The notes beneath the pieces were generated by a model that worked only from the letters and a program-made list of their open reading frames with translations, was not told the DNA's origin and searched no databases. Made by a program: the position numbers and the translations under genes. From Rhodococcus sp. BP22 (lineage in GTDB: Bacteria > Actinomycetota > Actinomycetes > Mycobacteriales > Mycobacteriaceae): DNA of 64,000 bases. The stretch covers positions 62,001 through 126,000 of the forward strand of contig NZ_JACFTB010000006.1 of assembly GCF_014281965.1 (NCBI RefSeq), in the 5' to 3' direction. Positions within the stretch are counted from its first letter, which is position 1. Each line of letters starts with the position of its first letter. Positions 44,892 to 53,470 of the stretch are shown here, in pieces.

Positions 44892-45506
44892 TCACTCCGA
44901 CGACAACGTCGGTTGCCATTGCTGTGGATCACGCACGACGATCGGGAGTGCGTCCGGGTCACCTGCAGGCCAACGTGCTGGAGATTCACCGAGCTCGTGC
45001 AAGCGTTCCATTTGCTCACGGCACCACGGCGATACCGCACCACCCTCGGCAACGAGCCTCGAAAACTGTTGCCAAGGAACCCAATCCGCACGAGAGACCT
45101 CTTCGGGATTCGGTTTCGGAGCGGGCCCGTCGTAGACGACGCCGAACACCGGACACAGTTCGTTCTCCACGATTCCGTTTTCCATGACGGCTCGATACCG
45201 GAAATCGGGCAGCAGCAGGCGCACGCCTCCTGCCTCGATTCCCAACTCCTGACTCAACCTGCGCAGGACCGCATCGCCCAGATTCTCCCCCGGGCCCGGA
45301 TGCCCACAGCAACTGTTGGTGGTCACCCCCGGCCAGGTCGACTTATGGTGGGCACGCTCGGTAACCAGCACCTCGTCCTTGCTGTTGAATACGTAGCACG
45401 AGAACGCCAGATGCAGCGGAGTCGTCGTCGTATGCACCGTCGACTTCGCCTGCGTTCCCAATTTCCGACCGGCATCGTCGACGAGTACGACCTCCTCGGT
45501 CACCAT
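44892..45506 (-). CDS. idi: Isopentenyl-diphosphate delta-isomerase, type 1
   Basis: 204 residues. Nudix fold with the type 1 signatures: TNSCCGHP (active-site Cys), the metal-binding Nudix helix ENLGDAVLRRLSQELGI, and ENELCPVF (active-site Glu). It interconverts isopentenyl and dimethylallyl diphosphate for isoprenoid, carotenoid and menaquinone synthesis. No other isoprenoid gene is near. The 300 bases upstream are apparently non-coding. Confidence 0.93.
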   Translation of the reverse strand: MVTEEVVLVDDAGRKLGTQAKSTVHTTTTPLHLAFSCYVFNSKDEVLVTERAHHKSTWPGVTTNSCCGHPGPGENLGDAVLRRLSQELGIEAGGVRLLLPDFRYRAVMENGIVENELCPVFGVVYDGPAPKPNPEEVSRADWVPWQQFSRLVAEGGAVSPWCREQMERLHELGESPARWPAGDPDALPIVVRDPQQWQPTLSSE

Positions 45507-45806
45507 CGGGCACTACCGGCGGATGAGGTGGGGGGCGCGCAAGCTATCCGATCCATACCCTCATGTTCCCAGACCCCGCCACAATCGAAACATTTCGGCG
45601 CCGGTCGGCGCGTTCTTCTTTAAAGCCACTATCGAGGACCACACCACACGTAGGCGAATAGTTCGATGTTTGTAATGACCGGAGGAACGGGTAGTGCGAT
45701 ACGCAGGCGGGGCCGTGTTGGTTCACCTCGCCGGAGCGCCCGGGCAGGTTGAGCACACAGCCTCCCGGTCGTTCTTACTCCCCCAACACCGAACGAGCCT
45801 GCGTCG
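45507..45806. other. Non-coding stretch upstream of idi
   Basis: No convincing gene. A GTG at 45694 has GGAGGAA upstream and opens an ORF, but that ORF runs antisense into the PLP enzyme gene and has poor composition. A GCGCCGGTCGGCGC inverted repeat (near 45600) may form a hairpin upstream of idi. Confidence 0.4.
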
Positions 45807-47018
45807 TCAAGATGTCGACGGGAATGTCAGGTCCAGAGCCGCCGACAGATCGGCGATCAGATCGGCCGGATCCTCCAGCCCGACGGAGAATCGCAAGTGC
45901 CCGAAGGTCCGGAAGGCATCCGGATATCGGGCGACTCGCGCACCTTCGGTTCCTACGTGCACGATCAACGACTCGTCGTGACCGAGTGATACCGCCGAGG
46001 TGATCACTCGAAGATTCGCGACGAACGCGTTGTGGGTATCTGAGTCGGCGTCGATCGCAAAGGACATCATCGCGCCGAATCGACCATCGAACTGGCGTGC
46101 GGCGACCTGGTGCTGAGGATGCGATGCCAATCCTGGATAGGCAACGAACGCCACCCTCGGATCGTTGTCGAGAAACCTGGCGATGGTCGCGGCAGAGCTC
46201 GTCTGCTGATTCAGCCGAAGCGGCAGCGTAATCGAACCCCGACTGATCAGCCAGGCGTTGAACGGCGAGATGACGCCGCCGACATCGACCATTGCGTCAT
46301 TCTTTATCCGACCGATGAGCGCACTCGATCCGATGACCGCACCACCCATTGCGTCACCGTGCCCGTTGATGTACTTGGTCAGCGAATGCACGACCAGATC
46401 TGCGCCATCGGCGAGCGGGCGGTACATCGGAGGCGGCGTGAATGTCGAGTCCACCGACAACAGGACTCCTGCTTCGTGCGCTACTCGTGCGATTGCCGCG
46501 ATGTCCGTGACCTTGGTCGTCGGATTCGCGATCGCCTCGACGTGCACCAGAACGGTGTTCTCTCGCACAGCAGCCGCTACCGAGGCGACGTCCGAGCTAT
46601 CGACGAACGTTGCTTCGATTCCGTACTTCTGCGGCAGTAGTTCCGAGAACAACCGGAAGGTCGCTTCGTACGTGACATCGCCGACGACCACGTGGTCACC
46701 GGAAGAGAGAAATGTGAAGAACACGGCATGCAGTGCGGCCACTCCGGATGCGAGAACGACAGCGTCCTCGCCTTTGTCGAGTGCCGCCAACTTCTCTTGC
46801 AACGCAATCTGATTTGCACCGGAGTTGCGCGTGTAGAGCGGCACATCGGTGGCCGACCAACTCAACGACGACGGATCCTCGGGTAGTGCATACGAGTTCG
46901 CCATGACAATGGGTTGCCTGATCGCTCCCGAACCACCGTCTGTTCGATTGCCCGCGTGTACCGCCTGCGTGGGGAACGCCAGTGTCGATGGGTCTTCTTT
47001 GTCTGGACGCGATGTCAT
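45807..47018 (-). CDS. Cystathionine gamma-lyase/methionine gamma-lyase-type PLP enzyme
   Basis: 403 residues, Cys/Met-metabolism PLP family. Motifs are PTQAVHAGNRTDG, YTRNSGANQIALQEKLAALD (in place of the usual YSRxxNPT), VVLASGVAALHA, and the PLP lysine in VHSLTKYINGHGDAMGG. It resembles gamma-lyases more than MetB. The SGAN variation at the substrate phosphate-side motif is unusual and could change substrate. It may degrade cystathionine, methionine or homocysteine. It is a second member of the family in this window, with metB at 537-1742. Confidence 0.8.
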   Translation of the reverse strand: MTSRPDKEDPSTLAFPTQAVHAGNRTDGGSGAIRQPIVMANSYALPEDPSSLSWSATDVPLYTRNSGANQIALQEKLAALDKGEDAVVLASGVAALHAVFFTFLSSGDHVVVGDVTYEATFRLFSELLPQKYGIEATFVDSSDVASVAAAVRENTVLVHVEAIANPTTKVTDIAAIARVAHEAGVLLSVDSTFTPPPMYRPLADGADLVVHSLTKYINGHGDAMGGAVIGSSALIGRIKNDAMVDVGGVISPFNAWLISRGSITLPLRLNQQTSSAATIARFLDNDPRVAFVAYPGLASHPQHQVAARQFDGRFGAMMSFAIDADSDTHNAFVANLRVITSAVSLGHDESLIVHVGTEGARVARYPDAFRTFGHLRFSVGLEDPADLIADLSAALDLTFPSTS

Positions 47019-47054
47019 ACCGAGAAATCTAGCGAACAGGAGACCGCGCGTGCG

Positions 47055-47537
47055 CTAGCGGCGGGTGAGAACGACCACCGGGATCTCGCGGTCGGTCCAC
47101 GCCTGGTAGTTCGCAAAATCTGCGTATCTCTTCACCAGCAACGGCCACAACCGCGCGCGCTCGGCGGAGTCTGCTGTGCGTGCATGCACGTCACGTCGCT
47201 CGGAGCCGATTTGTAGCCACGTGTCCGGGCTCGCCATCAGATTCGAATACCACTGCGGGTTTTTAGGCATTCCTCCCTGCGAGGCCACCACGATCACGTT
47301 GTCGCCATCGAGCAGATAGATGAGCGGAGTCGTGTATTCGGTGGCCGACTTTCGGCCTCTATGCCCTAGCAGGAGCACTGGCACCGGCTCGCGGAAGCCG
47401 CTGCCGATACGCCATTTCCCACCGATCCGGCCGCCGGTGCGCCGGTACAACCAGACCTGCGCCTTGGCGCCGTATTTCATCACCGAGGGAACGATCGGTG
47501 AGTCGAGGTGGGATGGCCGTGCAGGAGGTGTCGTCAC
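47055..47537 (-). CDS. Deazaflavin (F420)-dependent nitroreductase-family protein
   Basis: 160 residues. VLLLGHRGRKSATEYTTPLIYLLDGDNVIVVASQGGMPKNPQW and WLQIGSERRDVHAR are hallmarks of the Ddn-like split beta-barrel family found in actinobacteria, many of which use F420. Substrate unknown. The GTG at 47537 (VTTPPARPS) is taken as the start; an upstream extension would run through the divergent promoter of the AurF-like gene. 36 bases separate it from the PLP enzyme gene. Confidence 0.82.
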   Translation of the reverse strand: MTTPPARPSHLDSPIVPSVMKYGAKAQVWLYRRTGGRIGGKWRIGSGFREPVPVLLLGHRGRKSATEYTTPLIYLLDGDNVIVVASQGGMPKNPQWYSNLMASPDTWLQIGSERRDVHARTADSAERARLWPLLVKRYADFANYQAWTDREIPVVVLTRR

Positions 47538-47667
47538 GTCGGGCAGTCTAAGGCCGCGAGGCCGCAGCCGTCGATGATCCAGTTGAGCTCTACCCGTTTC
47601 TTGAAGTAACTGGTAATCTCCGTAACAGTTACATTGGGTACAACGTCGACGAAAGGATGCACCCGCG

Positions 47668-48573
47668 ATGACCAGCACCGTCAGCTCGATCGAAAGTATC
47701 GGAGCAGAGGACGTCTCGGCCCGGTTGCTCGATTCCGCCGCGCAATTGTCGTACGACCCAGCCGAGGAAGTCGCCTGGGACGAACCCCTCGACCCCACCC
47801 TGTTCGGCCTCAATCCGGAATGGAGCACTCTCTACGGCACAGCGATGTGGGAGGAAATGACGCAGGAACAGCGCATCCTGCTCACCCGGCACGAGGTGTG
47901 CTCGATCATGAGCACCGGCATCTGGTTCGAGATGATCCTGCAACAGATGGTTCTTCGCGACCAGTACTGCAAGGACTCGTCCAACTCCGACTTCCAGTTC
48001 GCGTTGACCGAGATCGCCGACGAGTGCCGACACTCCATCATGTTCGCTCGTGCCTGTACGACCATGGGCATCAAGGCTTACCTACCGCGCCGTACGAGCA
48101 TCGAACTCGGCCGCGGATTCAAAGCACTGGCATCTGCGGAGGCCGCTTACGGCGGAATCCTTGTGGCCGAAGAAGTTCTCGACGTGATGCAACGCGATTG
48201 GATGCGCGGCGAGAACGTCCTCCCGCTGGTGCGCACCACCAGCAAGATCCATGTAGTCGAAGAATCACGACACATGACATTTGCCCGTGCGCAGATGCGT
48301 GAACGCATCCAAGGCAAGAGCGTCGCGCGACGTAAGTCGAGTGCGTTGGTCGTTGCCATCGCCGCTCGCATCATCGTCTCGAACATGGTCAACAAAGGGG
48401 TGTACGAGGCAGCAGGCCTCGACGCAGATCGTGCAATCAAGGAAGCAAAGAACAACGCGCACCACCACGCCATGATGCGAACCAGCAGCGAACACCTGAT
48501 GGCATTCCTGCTGGACTGCGGTCTGATCACCAAGCCGGCGGAGGCAATTTATCGTCGGCTGCACATGCTGTGA
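47668..48573 (+). CDS. AurF-type di-iron oxygenase
   Basis: 301 residues, AurF/p-aminobenzoate N-oxygenase family. The di-iron ligands can be placed: Glu in RHEVCSIMS, Glu and His in ADECRHS (ExxH), Glu in VAEEVLDVMQ, and HVVEESRH, whose His-x3-Glu-x2-His spacing equals the AurF H223/E227/H230 set. AurF oxidises an arylamine to a nitro group; other relatives act on different amines. It is followed 17 bases later by a ferredoxin-reductase fusion that is a natural electron donor. The substrate is unknown. Confidence 0.85.
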   Translation: MTSTVSSIESIGAEDVSARLLDSAAQLSYDPAEEVAWDEPLDPTLFGLNPEWSTLYGTAMWEEMTQEQRILLTRHEVCSIMSTGIWFEMILQQMVLRDQYCKDSSNSDFQFALTEIADECRHSIMFARACTTMGIKAYLPRRTSIELGRGFKALASAEAAYGGILVAEEVLDVMQRDWMRGENVLPLVRTTSKIHVVEESRHMTFARAQMRERIQGKSVARRKSSALVVAIAARIIVSNMVNKGVYEAAGLDADRAIKEAKNNAHHHAMMRTSSEHLMAFLLDCGLITKPAEAIYRRLHML

Positions 48574-48590
48574 AGAAGGATTGACTGATT

Positions 48591-50096
48591 ATGGCTTTCG
48601 CCATCACCCAGAACTGCTGCAACGACGCGTCCTGCCTCTCGGTCTGCCCCGTCAACTGCATTCATCCGACACCTGATGAGCCGGATTTCGGCAAGACCGA
48701 ATTGCTGTACATCGACCCACGCTCCTGCATCGACTGTGGGGCATGCGCCGATGCATGTCCGGTCGACGCGATTACCCCCGTGTCGCGTCTGACACCGGAG
48801 CAGTCGATCTACGCCGATATCAATGCCGACTATTACAAGGACAAGCCGACCGATCCCGCTTGGGCACCTCCACGGTTCCCAGCCCCGGCGGTGAGCGAAC
48901 TTCGAAAAATCGATGTCGCGATCATCGGGACCGGCCCGGCTGCGTGTTACACCGCGCAGGCACTCCTTCGGCTTCCGCGCAGCCGGGTGACGTTCTACGA
49001 CCGCCTCGAGACAGCAGGTGGACTGGCTCGCTACGGGGTAGCGCCCGACCACCTCGGAACCCGTCGAATCAACGAGCATTTTCGCAGCATCTTCGCGCAC
49101 CCCCGCGTCAGCATGAAGCTCGGAGTCGAGGTCGGAGTCGACATCGACCAGCAGACGCTGTCCGAACGCTACGACGCCGTCGTCTACGCCGTGGGTGCGG
49201 AGAACGATCGCACCCTCGACATTCCAGGCCTCGACCTGCCCGGTTCGATCAGCGCTCGCACCGTAGTCGGTTGGTACAACGGCCATCCCGACGTCGCCGC
49301 CGATGCCGTCGACCTGGCCGGCGTTCGGAGCGTCACGATCTTCGGCAACGGCAACGTGGCCCTCGATGCGGCGCGCATCCTCACCGCCGACCCGGACGAT
49401 CTCGCATCCACCTCCATCTCACCCCATGCCCTCGCGGCGCTCCGACAGCACCGGGTCGAGGAAGTGGTTGTTCTCGCTCGTCGCGGTCCGGAGTTCGCCG
49501 CATTCACCCGTTCCGAGTGCAAGGCACTGATCGACCGCCCACACGTCGATGTGGTCGTAGCCGGATCGCCGGAGACCCTGACGGTGATCGACGCGCTTCC
49601 CACCTCGGCTCCGGCGTCAGCGCTGCGTGGCGCGGACGTCGTCGAACTGGGTTCACCGCATTCTTCGCCTCGAATCGTTTTCGCTTTCGGGCGGGCACCT
49701 CTCGCCGTTCACGGCGAGAACCGTGTCGAGTCGGTCCTCGTCGGCACGGGAGACGATGCACGATCGATTCCCACCGAACTGGTGCTGCTCGCGATCGGAT
49801 ACCGCGGAACGCCCTCTGCGGGAGTTCCTTTCGACGAGAAGTCGGGGACAATCAACAATATCGACGGCCGAGTGTCCGACCACGACGGAACACTCGTAGC
49901 CGGTTGCTACGTGGTCGGTTGGGCCAAGCGTGGCGCCACGGGTGGAATCGGCGACAACAAGGTCGACGCCGAACTGACTGTGGACGCGCTCGTCGAGGAC
50001 GTCGCAGCACGCGGTCCCCGACGCACCCGCGACTGGTACCGAAGACTGTCTGCATCAGCGAAAACTCTCGAGGACGTCGTTATACTCGATCGGTGA
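48591..50096 (+). CDS. fprB: Ferredoxin-NADP reductase with N-terminal ferredoxin (FprB-like)
   Basis: 501 residues. N-terminal ferredoxin (about 1-65) with CCNDASCLSVCPVNCIHP and CIDCGACADACPVDAI, a 7Fe or two-cluster type. The FAD domain begins at about 108 (VAIIGTGPAACYTAQALLRL), with VTIFGNGNVALDAARIL for NADPH and GWAKRGATGGIGDNKVDAE at the end. This is the adrenodoxin-reductase type fused to a ferredoxin, as in M. tuberculosis FprB. It probably passes electrons to the AurF-like oxygenase 17 bases upstream. Confidence 0.88.
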   Translation: MAFAITQNCCNDASCLSVCPVNCIHPTPDEPDFGKTELLYIDPRSCIDCGACADACPVDAITPVSRLTPEQSIYADINADYYKDKPTDPAWAPPRFPAPAVSELRKIDVAIIGTGPAACYTAQALLRLPRSRVTFYDRLETAGGLARYGVAPDHLGTRRINEHFRSIFAHPRVSMKLGVEVGVDIDQQTLSERYDAVVYAVGAENDRTLDIPGLDLPGSISARTVVGWYNGHPDVAADAVDLAGVRSVTIFGNGNVALDAARILTADPDDLASTSISPHALAALRQHRVEEVVVLARRGPEFAAFTRSECKALIDRPHVDVVVAGSPETLTVIDALPTSAPASALRGADVVELGSPHSSPRIVFAFGRAPLAVHGENRVESVLVGTGDDARSIPTELVLLAIGYRGTPSAGVPFDEKSGTINNIDGRVSDHDGTLVAGCYVVGWAKRGATGGIGDNKVDAELTVDALVEDVAARGPRRTRDWYRRLSASAKTLEDVVILDR

Positions 50097-50473
50097 GTAC
50101 TTCTGAGATCGCGACTGTATTGGCCTGGCACGACGCACTCAACGGGAACGACGTGGACACGGTGTTGGCTCTGTCGAGTGACGATATCGAGGTGGGCTCG
50201 GCCGACGGCGCCGCGCAGGGGCTCGAGCACCTGCAGGAGTGGGTGCGCACTCCGGGGGTGACGCTCACTCCAGGTGCGATGTTCTACCGAGACGGCGTCG
50301 TTGTGGTCGAAGAATCGGCAACCAGCGATGACGAGTCGGCTGGAGCCACCATGGAGGCCGCCAGCTTCCGAGTCGTCCACGACCACGTCACGTCGATCTT
50401 CCGTCATACCGACCTCGAATCGGCTCTCTCCGCCACAGGCATGTCGGAAAGCGATCGGGTGGCCGAAAGCTGA
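50093..50473 (+). CDS. SnoaL/NTF2-like small protein
   Basis: 126 residues. It opens VSTSEIATVLAWHDALNGND, and VLALSSDDIEVGSADGAAQG and FYRDGVVVVEESATS follow the cone-shaped NTF2/SnoaL fold. No catalytic residues can be named. The GTG at 50093 overlaps the fprB stop as GTGA, so it is co-translated with the reductase and AurF-like oxygenase and may bind their substrate or product. Confidence 0.72.
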   Translation: MSTSEIATVLAWHDALNGNDVDTVLALSSDDIEVGSADGAAQGLEHLQEWVRTPGVTLTPGAMFYRDGVVVVEESATSDDESAGATMEAASFRVVHDHVTSIFRHTDLESALSATGMSESDRVAES

Positions 50474-50570
50474 CTCGCACCAAGCACTCTCACCCCAGCA
50501 CTCTCACCAGGGATCGGCCGAACCGTGCGGTACCCGTTCTACTCGATCGGGCACCGCACCGTCAGCGAGA

Positions 50571-51983
50571 TCAGTCGTCCCCGCGCGGTGGCGGCTCGAC
50601 ATCCACGCCTCCGCCCCGGTGCTCGGGCCCCGCGTCAGGATGGCTCGCCGGAACACGGCTGCGCGAATTGGCGGCTTCACTTTCGTTGAACTTCCTACGC
50701 CAGGCTTCTTCGGGCCGGTAGGGCCCGGGCTTCGGCCGAACCTTGCCACCGGGCAAAGCGAGTCGGGCGATCGTGCGGTGCACCATCCCCCACTGCTGCA
50801 TCAGCGGTCCACTGTTGTACGGCAGTTGGTAACGCTCGCAGATGTCCTTGATTTTCGGAGACACTTCGGAATACCTCGTACTCGGCATATCCGGGTACAG
50901 ATGGTGCTCTACTTGGTAACTCAAGTTCCCGCTCATCAGATGGAACAGTGGCCCGCCATCGATGTTGGCAGCCCCGACGAGTTGGCGAACATACCAGCCG
51001 CCGCGGGTTTCGTTCTCCACTTCTTCTTCACTGAACGTGTAGGCCTGATCCGGGAAATGCCCGCAGAAGATGATGCCGTGCGACCAGACGTTGCGGATGA
51101 TGTTCGCGAAGAAATTCGCGGCGAACGTTGCGACGAAAGTGCTTTCCATCCCACTGAAGCGAGCATCGAGCACATTGGATACTGCGTTGTTCTTCCCGAA
51201 CCGTGTCGACTTACGCAACCGCGCAGCCACTCTCGACTTCTTGCTCTCGCGCAGATGCCCTCCGGACATCAGCTGCGCCAAGCCGAATGCGCCCGCACTG
51301 ATAACCGGCCAGCCGACGTAGTCCTTGACGAATTGCCGACGTGCTTTACCTGCAATGCCCTTGAGATCGGCCAGCAGTTCCTTCGGCGACTTGTCCCCGT
51401 GTCGCAACGCATCGAGATCCAAATCGTGCAGCGCCACACCCCATTCGAAGAACGCCATGAGGAGAACGTTGTAGAAGGGCTGCGCCAGATAGACCGGATG
51501 CCACTTCTGTCGCGGGTCGATACGCATGATCTCGTACCCGAGGTCTTTGTCCTTGCCTCGAATGTTGGTGTACGTGTGGTGCACGTAGTTGTGTGAGTGC
51601 TTCCACGATTGAGCCGTCGATGCAGTGTCCCAGTCCCAGACCGAAGAGTGGATCTCTGGATCGTTCATCCAGTCCCACTGTCCGTGCATGACGTTGTGGC
51701 CGATCTCCATGTTTTCGAGGATCTTCGCAATTCCGAGGCACGCCGTGCCAGCGAGCCAAGCTGGCTTGCTCGTCGAGCCGAGCAGAAGTACCCGCCCCGC
51801 GACCAGAAGTTGGCGTTGTGCCGCGATCACCGAGGTGATGTACTTCCGATCCTTCTCCCCCAGACTCGCGTATACCTCGTCGTGAATGGCGTCGAACTCT
51901 TTGGCCAACTGTGCGATGGTCTCCTCGCTCAGGTGTGCCAGCGGATTGACCGGCTCCGTGCGAGTCGAGTGGTCGATGGTCAT
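50571..51983 (-). CDS. desA3: Membrane acyl-CoA/fatty acid desaturase, DesA3-like
   Basis: 470 residues. Three histidine boxes are visible: GHNVMHGQWDW, HSHNYVHHTY and YQVEHHLYPDMP. Membrane segments flank them. The extended C-terminus is disordered and charged (VPASHPDAGPEHRGGG). The order with the reductase gene just upstream matches the Rv3229c-Rv3230c pair, a stearoyl-CoA delta-9 desaturase system. The gap to the reductase gene is 19 bases, so one operon is likely. Confidence 0.9.
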   Translation of the reverse strand: MTIDHSTRTEPVNPLAHLSEETIAQLAKEFDAIHDEVYASLGEKDRKYITSVIAAQRQLLVAGRVLLLGSTSKPAWLAGTACLGIAKILENMEIGHNVMHGQWDWMNDPEIHSSVWDWDTASTAQSWKHSHNYVHHTYTNIRGKDKDLGYEIMRIDPRQKWHPVYLAQPFYNVLLMAFFEWGVALHDLDLDALRHGDKSPKELLADLKGIAGKARRQFVKDYVGWPVISAGAFGLAQLMSGGHLRESKKSRVAARLRKSTRFGKNNAVSNVLDARFSGMESTFVATFAANFFANIIRNVWSHGIIFCGHFPDQAYTFSEEEVENETRGGWYVRQLVGAANIDGGPLFHLMSGNLSYQVEHHLYPDMPSTRYSEVSPKIKDICERYQLPYNSGPLMQQWGMVHRTIARLALPGGKVRPKPGPYRPEEAWRRKFNESEAANSRSRVPASHPDAGPEHRGGGVDVEPPPRGDD

Positions 51984-52002
51984 AAAAATCCCTCCGGAGA
52001 TC

Positions 52003-53109
52003 TCATAGCTCGATTTCGATGTCGCCCTCGGCCGTGTTCACACAAATTCGCACGGCTTGTCCCGTTGGTTCCGATACATCCCCGTTGCGCAAGTCTCGTA
52101 AACGCCCGGACCTCAGCGTTCCGATACAGGTGTGGCAGATCCCGATGCGACATCCGAATGTCAGGTCGAGACCTGCGTCTTCACCGGCTACCAATATCGT
52201 CGTTCCGCCGTCGCACTCCACGTCCTTGTCACTGTTGACGAACCGGATAGTGCCGCCCTCGCCGTCGTCTGCATTGCCACCGATGACTGGCTGAAAGCTC
52301 TCATGATGGAACCGCCCGTAGTCCCCCTCGTCCTTCCAGTAGGACCGCAGGTCGTCCAGATGCTCTCCCGGACCGGAACAGAACGCTTCACGCTCGCGCC
52401 AGTCCGGAACGAGCTTGTCGAGCTCGGTAGCTTTCATTCGACCTTCGTCGCTGGTGATGCGCAGTTCGAACCGAAAGCCAGGATGCTTCGCTTCCAGTTC
52501 GGCGAGGGTGTCGGCGAACATCAGCTGCTCACGGCTGTGAACCGAGTGGACGACGACGACATCTTTCATGTGATCGTGGTGGTCCAGACTTCGAAGCATG
52601 CTGATGATGGGCGTGATGCCACTTCCTGCACTGATGAACACCATTTTGGCCGGTACCGGATCGGGTAGCGTGAACTCCCCTTCGACCTCGCTGAGTCGGA
52701 CTATGTCACCGGCCCTGATGGTGCCGACCAGATAGGGCGACACCGTGCCTTCCGGGACAAGCTTGGGACTGACACTCACCAGGCCGTCGACCGGGTCGGG
52801 ATCCGAGGTGATCGAATACGCTCGCCAGTGGTACCGGCCGTCGATGAGCACTCCCAAGCGTACGTATTGCCCCGGGGTGTGGCCGGCCCATTCGAAGCCT
52901 GGTCGGATGTAGACCGACACTGCCTCAGACCCCTCAGGGGAGACTCGCTCGACCTTGCCACGCAGCTCACGGGTGGTCCAGAGCGGATTGATCATCGAGA
53001 GATAGTCGTCCGGTCTCAGCGGATTGAACAGTAATCGGACGGCTCTCAGCATCGTCCTGCGAACTATCGAAACCTGGGGTCTGGCCCCGCGCTCTGCCAC
53101 GATGTACAC
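52003..53109 (-). CDS. Desaturase electron-transfer reductase (FNR plus 2Fe-2S), Rv3230c-like
   Basis: About 368 residues. An FAD/NADPH reductase part (about 60-270) has RAYSITSDPDPVDG, VFISAGSGITPIISMLRSL and EAFCSGPGEHLDDLR. A C-terminal plant-type 2Fe-2S domain has FGCRIGICHTCIGTLRSG and ends RICVNTAEGDIEIEL. It supplies electrons to the desaturase downstream. Start choice is open: GTG at 53109 (with GAGG 5 bases upstream), GTG at 53124 or ATG at 53052. Confidence 0.88.
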   Translation of the reverse strand: MYIVAERGARPQVSIVRRTMLRAVRLLFNPLRPDDYLSMINPLWTTRELRGKVERVSPEGSEAVSVYIRPGFEWAGHTPGQYVRLGVLIDGRYHWRAYSITSDPDPVDGLVSVSPKLVPEGTVSPYLVGTIRAGDIVRLSEVEGEFTLPDPVPAKMVFISAGSGITPIISMLRSLDHHDHMKDVVVVHSVHSREQLMFADTLAELEAKHPGFRFELRITSDEGRMKATELDKLVPDWREREAFCSGPGEHLDDLRSYWKDEGDYGRFHHESFQPVIGGNADDGEGGTIRFVNSDKDVECDGGTTILVAGEDAGLDLTFGCRIGICHTCIGTLRSGRLRDLRNGDVSEPTGQAVRICVNTAEGDIEIEL

Positions 53110-53140
53110 GTTAACCTCGGTCACGCATGTTTTGGGTTGA

Positions 53141-53150
53141 ATTCGCGAAT
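53141..53150. promoter_or_regulatory. Palindrome in the reductase upstream region
   Basis: ATTCGCGAAT, a perfect 10-base palindrome 32 bases upstream of the reductase start. It could bind a regulator of the desaturase operon. The rest of the 361-base divergent region (53110-53470) carries only the tandem repeat and stress promoter listed next. Confidence 0.35.
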
Positions 53151-53332
53151 CGGCCGAACCGACGGCGTCACGCATCGGTCGGTATTTCATTACAGCGCAG
53201 TGGAATACACGGAATCGACCACCCTTCACCCAGACAACGACCACCCCCCTCGTCGACTTCGAAAAGGGACATTTCGACAACAGCCTGCGAACGCATACTC
53301 AGGTGAGCCCACCAGAGCGCCAAGTGATGCGC

Positions 53333-53378
53333 ATCACTCTCGGTGTTTGTCGCAGATCACTCTCGGTGTTTGTCGCAG
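53333..53378 (+). repeat. Perfect 23-base tandem duplication
   Basis: Two adjacent identical units, 53333-53355 and 53356-53378, each beginning ATCACTCTCGG and ending TTTGTCGCAG. Each copy carries a GTTT; the second serves as the -35 of the promoter at 53368-53392. Confidence 0.85.
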
Positions 53379-53392
53379 ATATCGACGGGTAA
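53368..53392 (+). promoter_or_regulatory. SigB/SigF-type promoter of the ferritin-like gene
   Basis: GTTT at 53368-53371, a 15-base spacer, and GGGTAA at 53387-53392, a full match to the consensus. The gene starts 78 bases downstream of the -10 and has its own Shine-Dalgarno, unlike the other stress promoters here. Confidence 0.7.
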
Positions 53393-53470
53393 CGCACCAA
53401 GCAGTGCCATTGACTACGTGGGGGGCCACACCAGAAACGAGAGACCCACACAACCGAAAGGAAGCGCACG

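Noticed and set aside
45694..45981. A 95-codon ORF with a good GGAGGAA site upstream
   Set aside because: Most of it is antisense to the end of the PLP enzyme gene. Its composition is unlike its neighbours and no family is recognisable.
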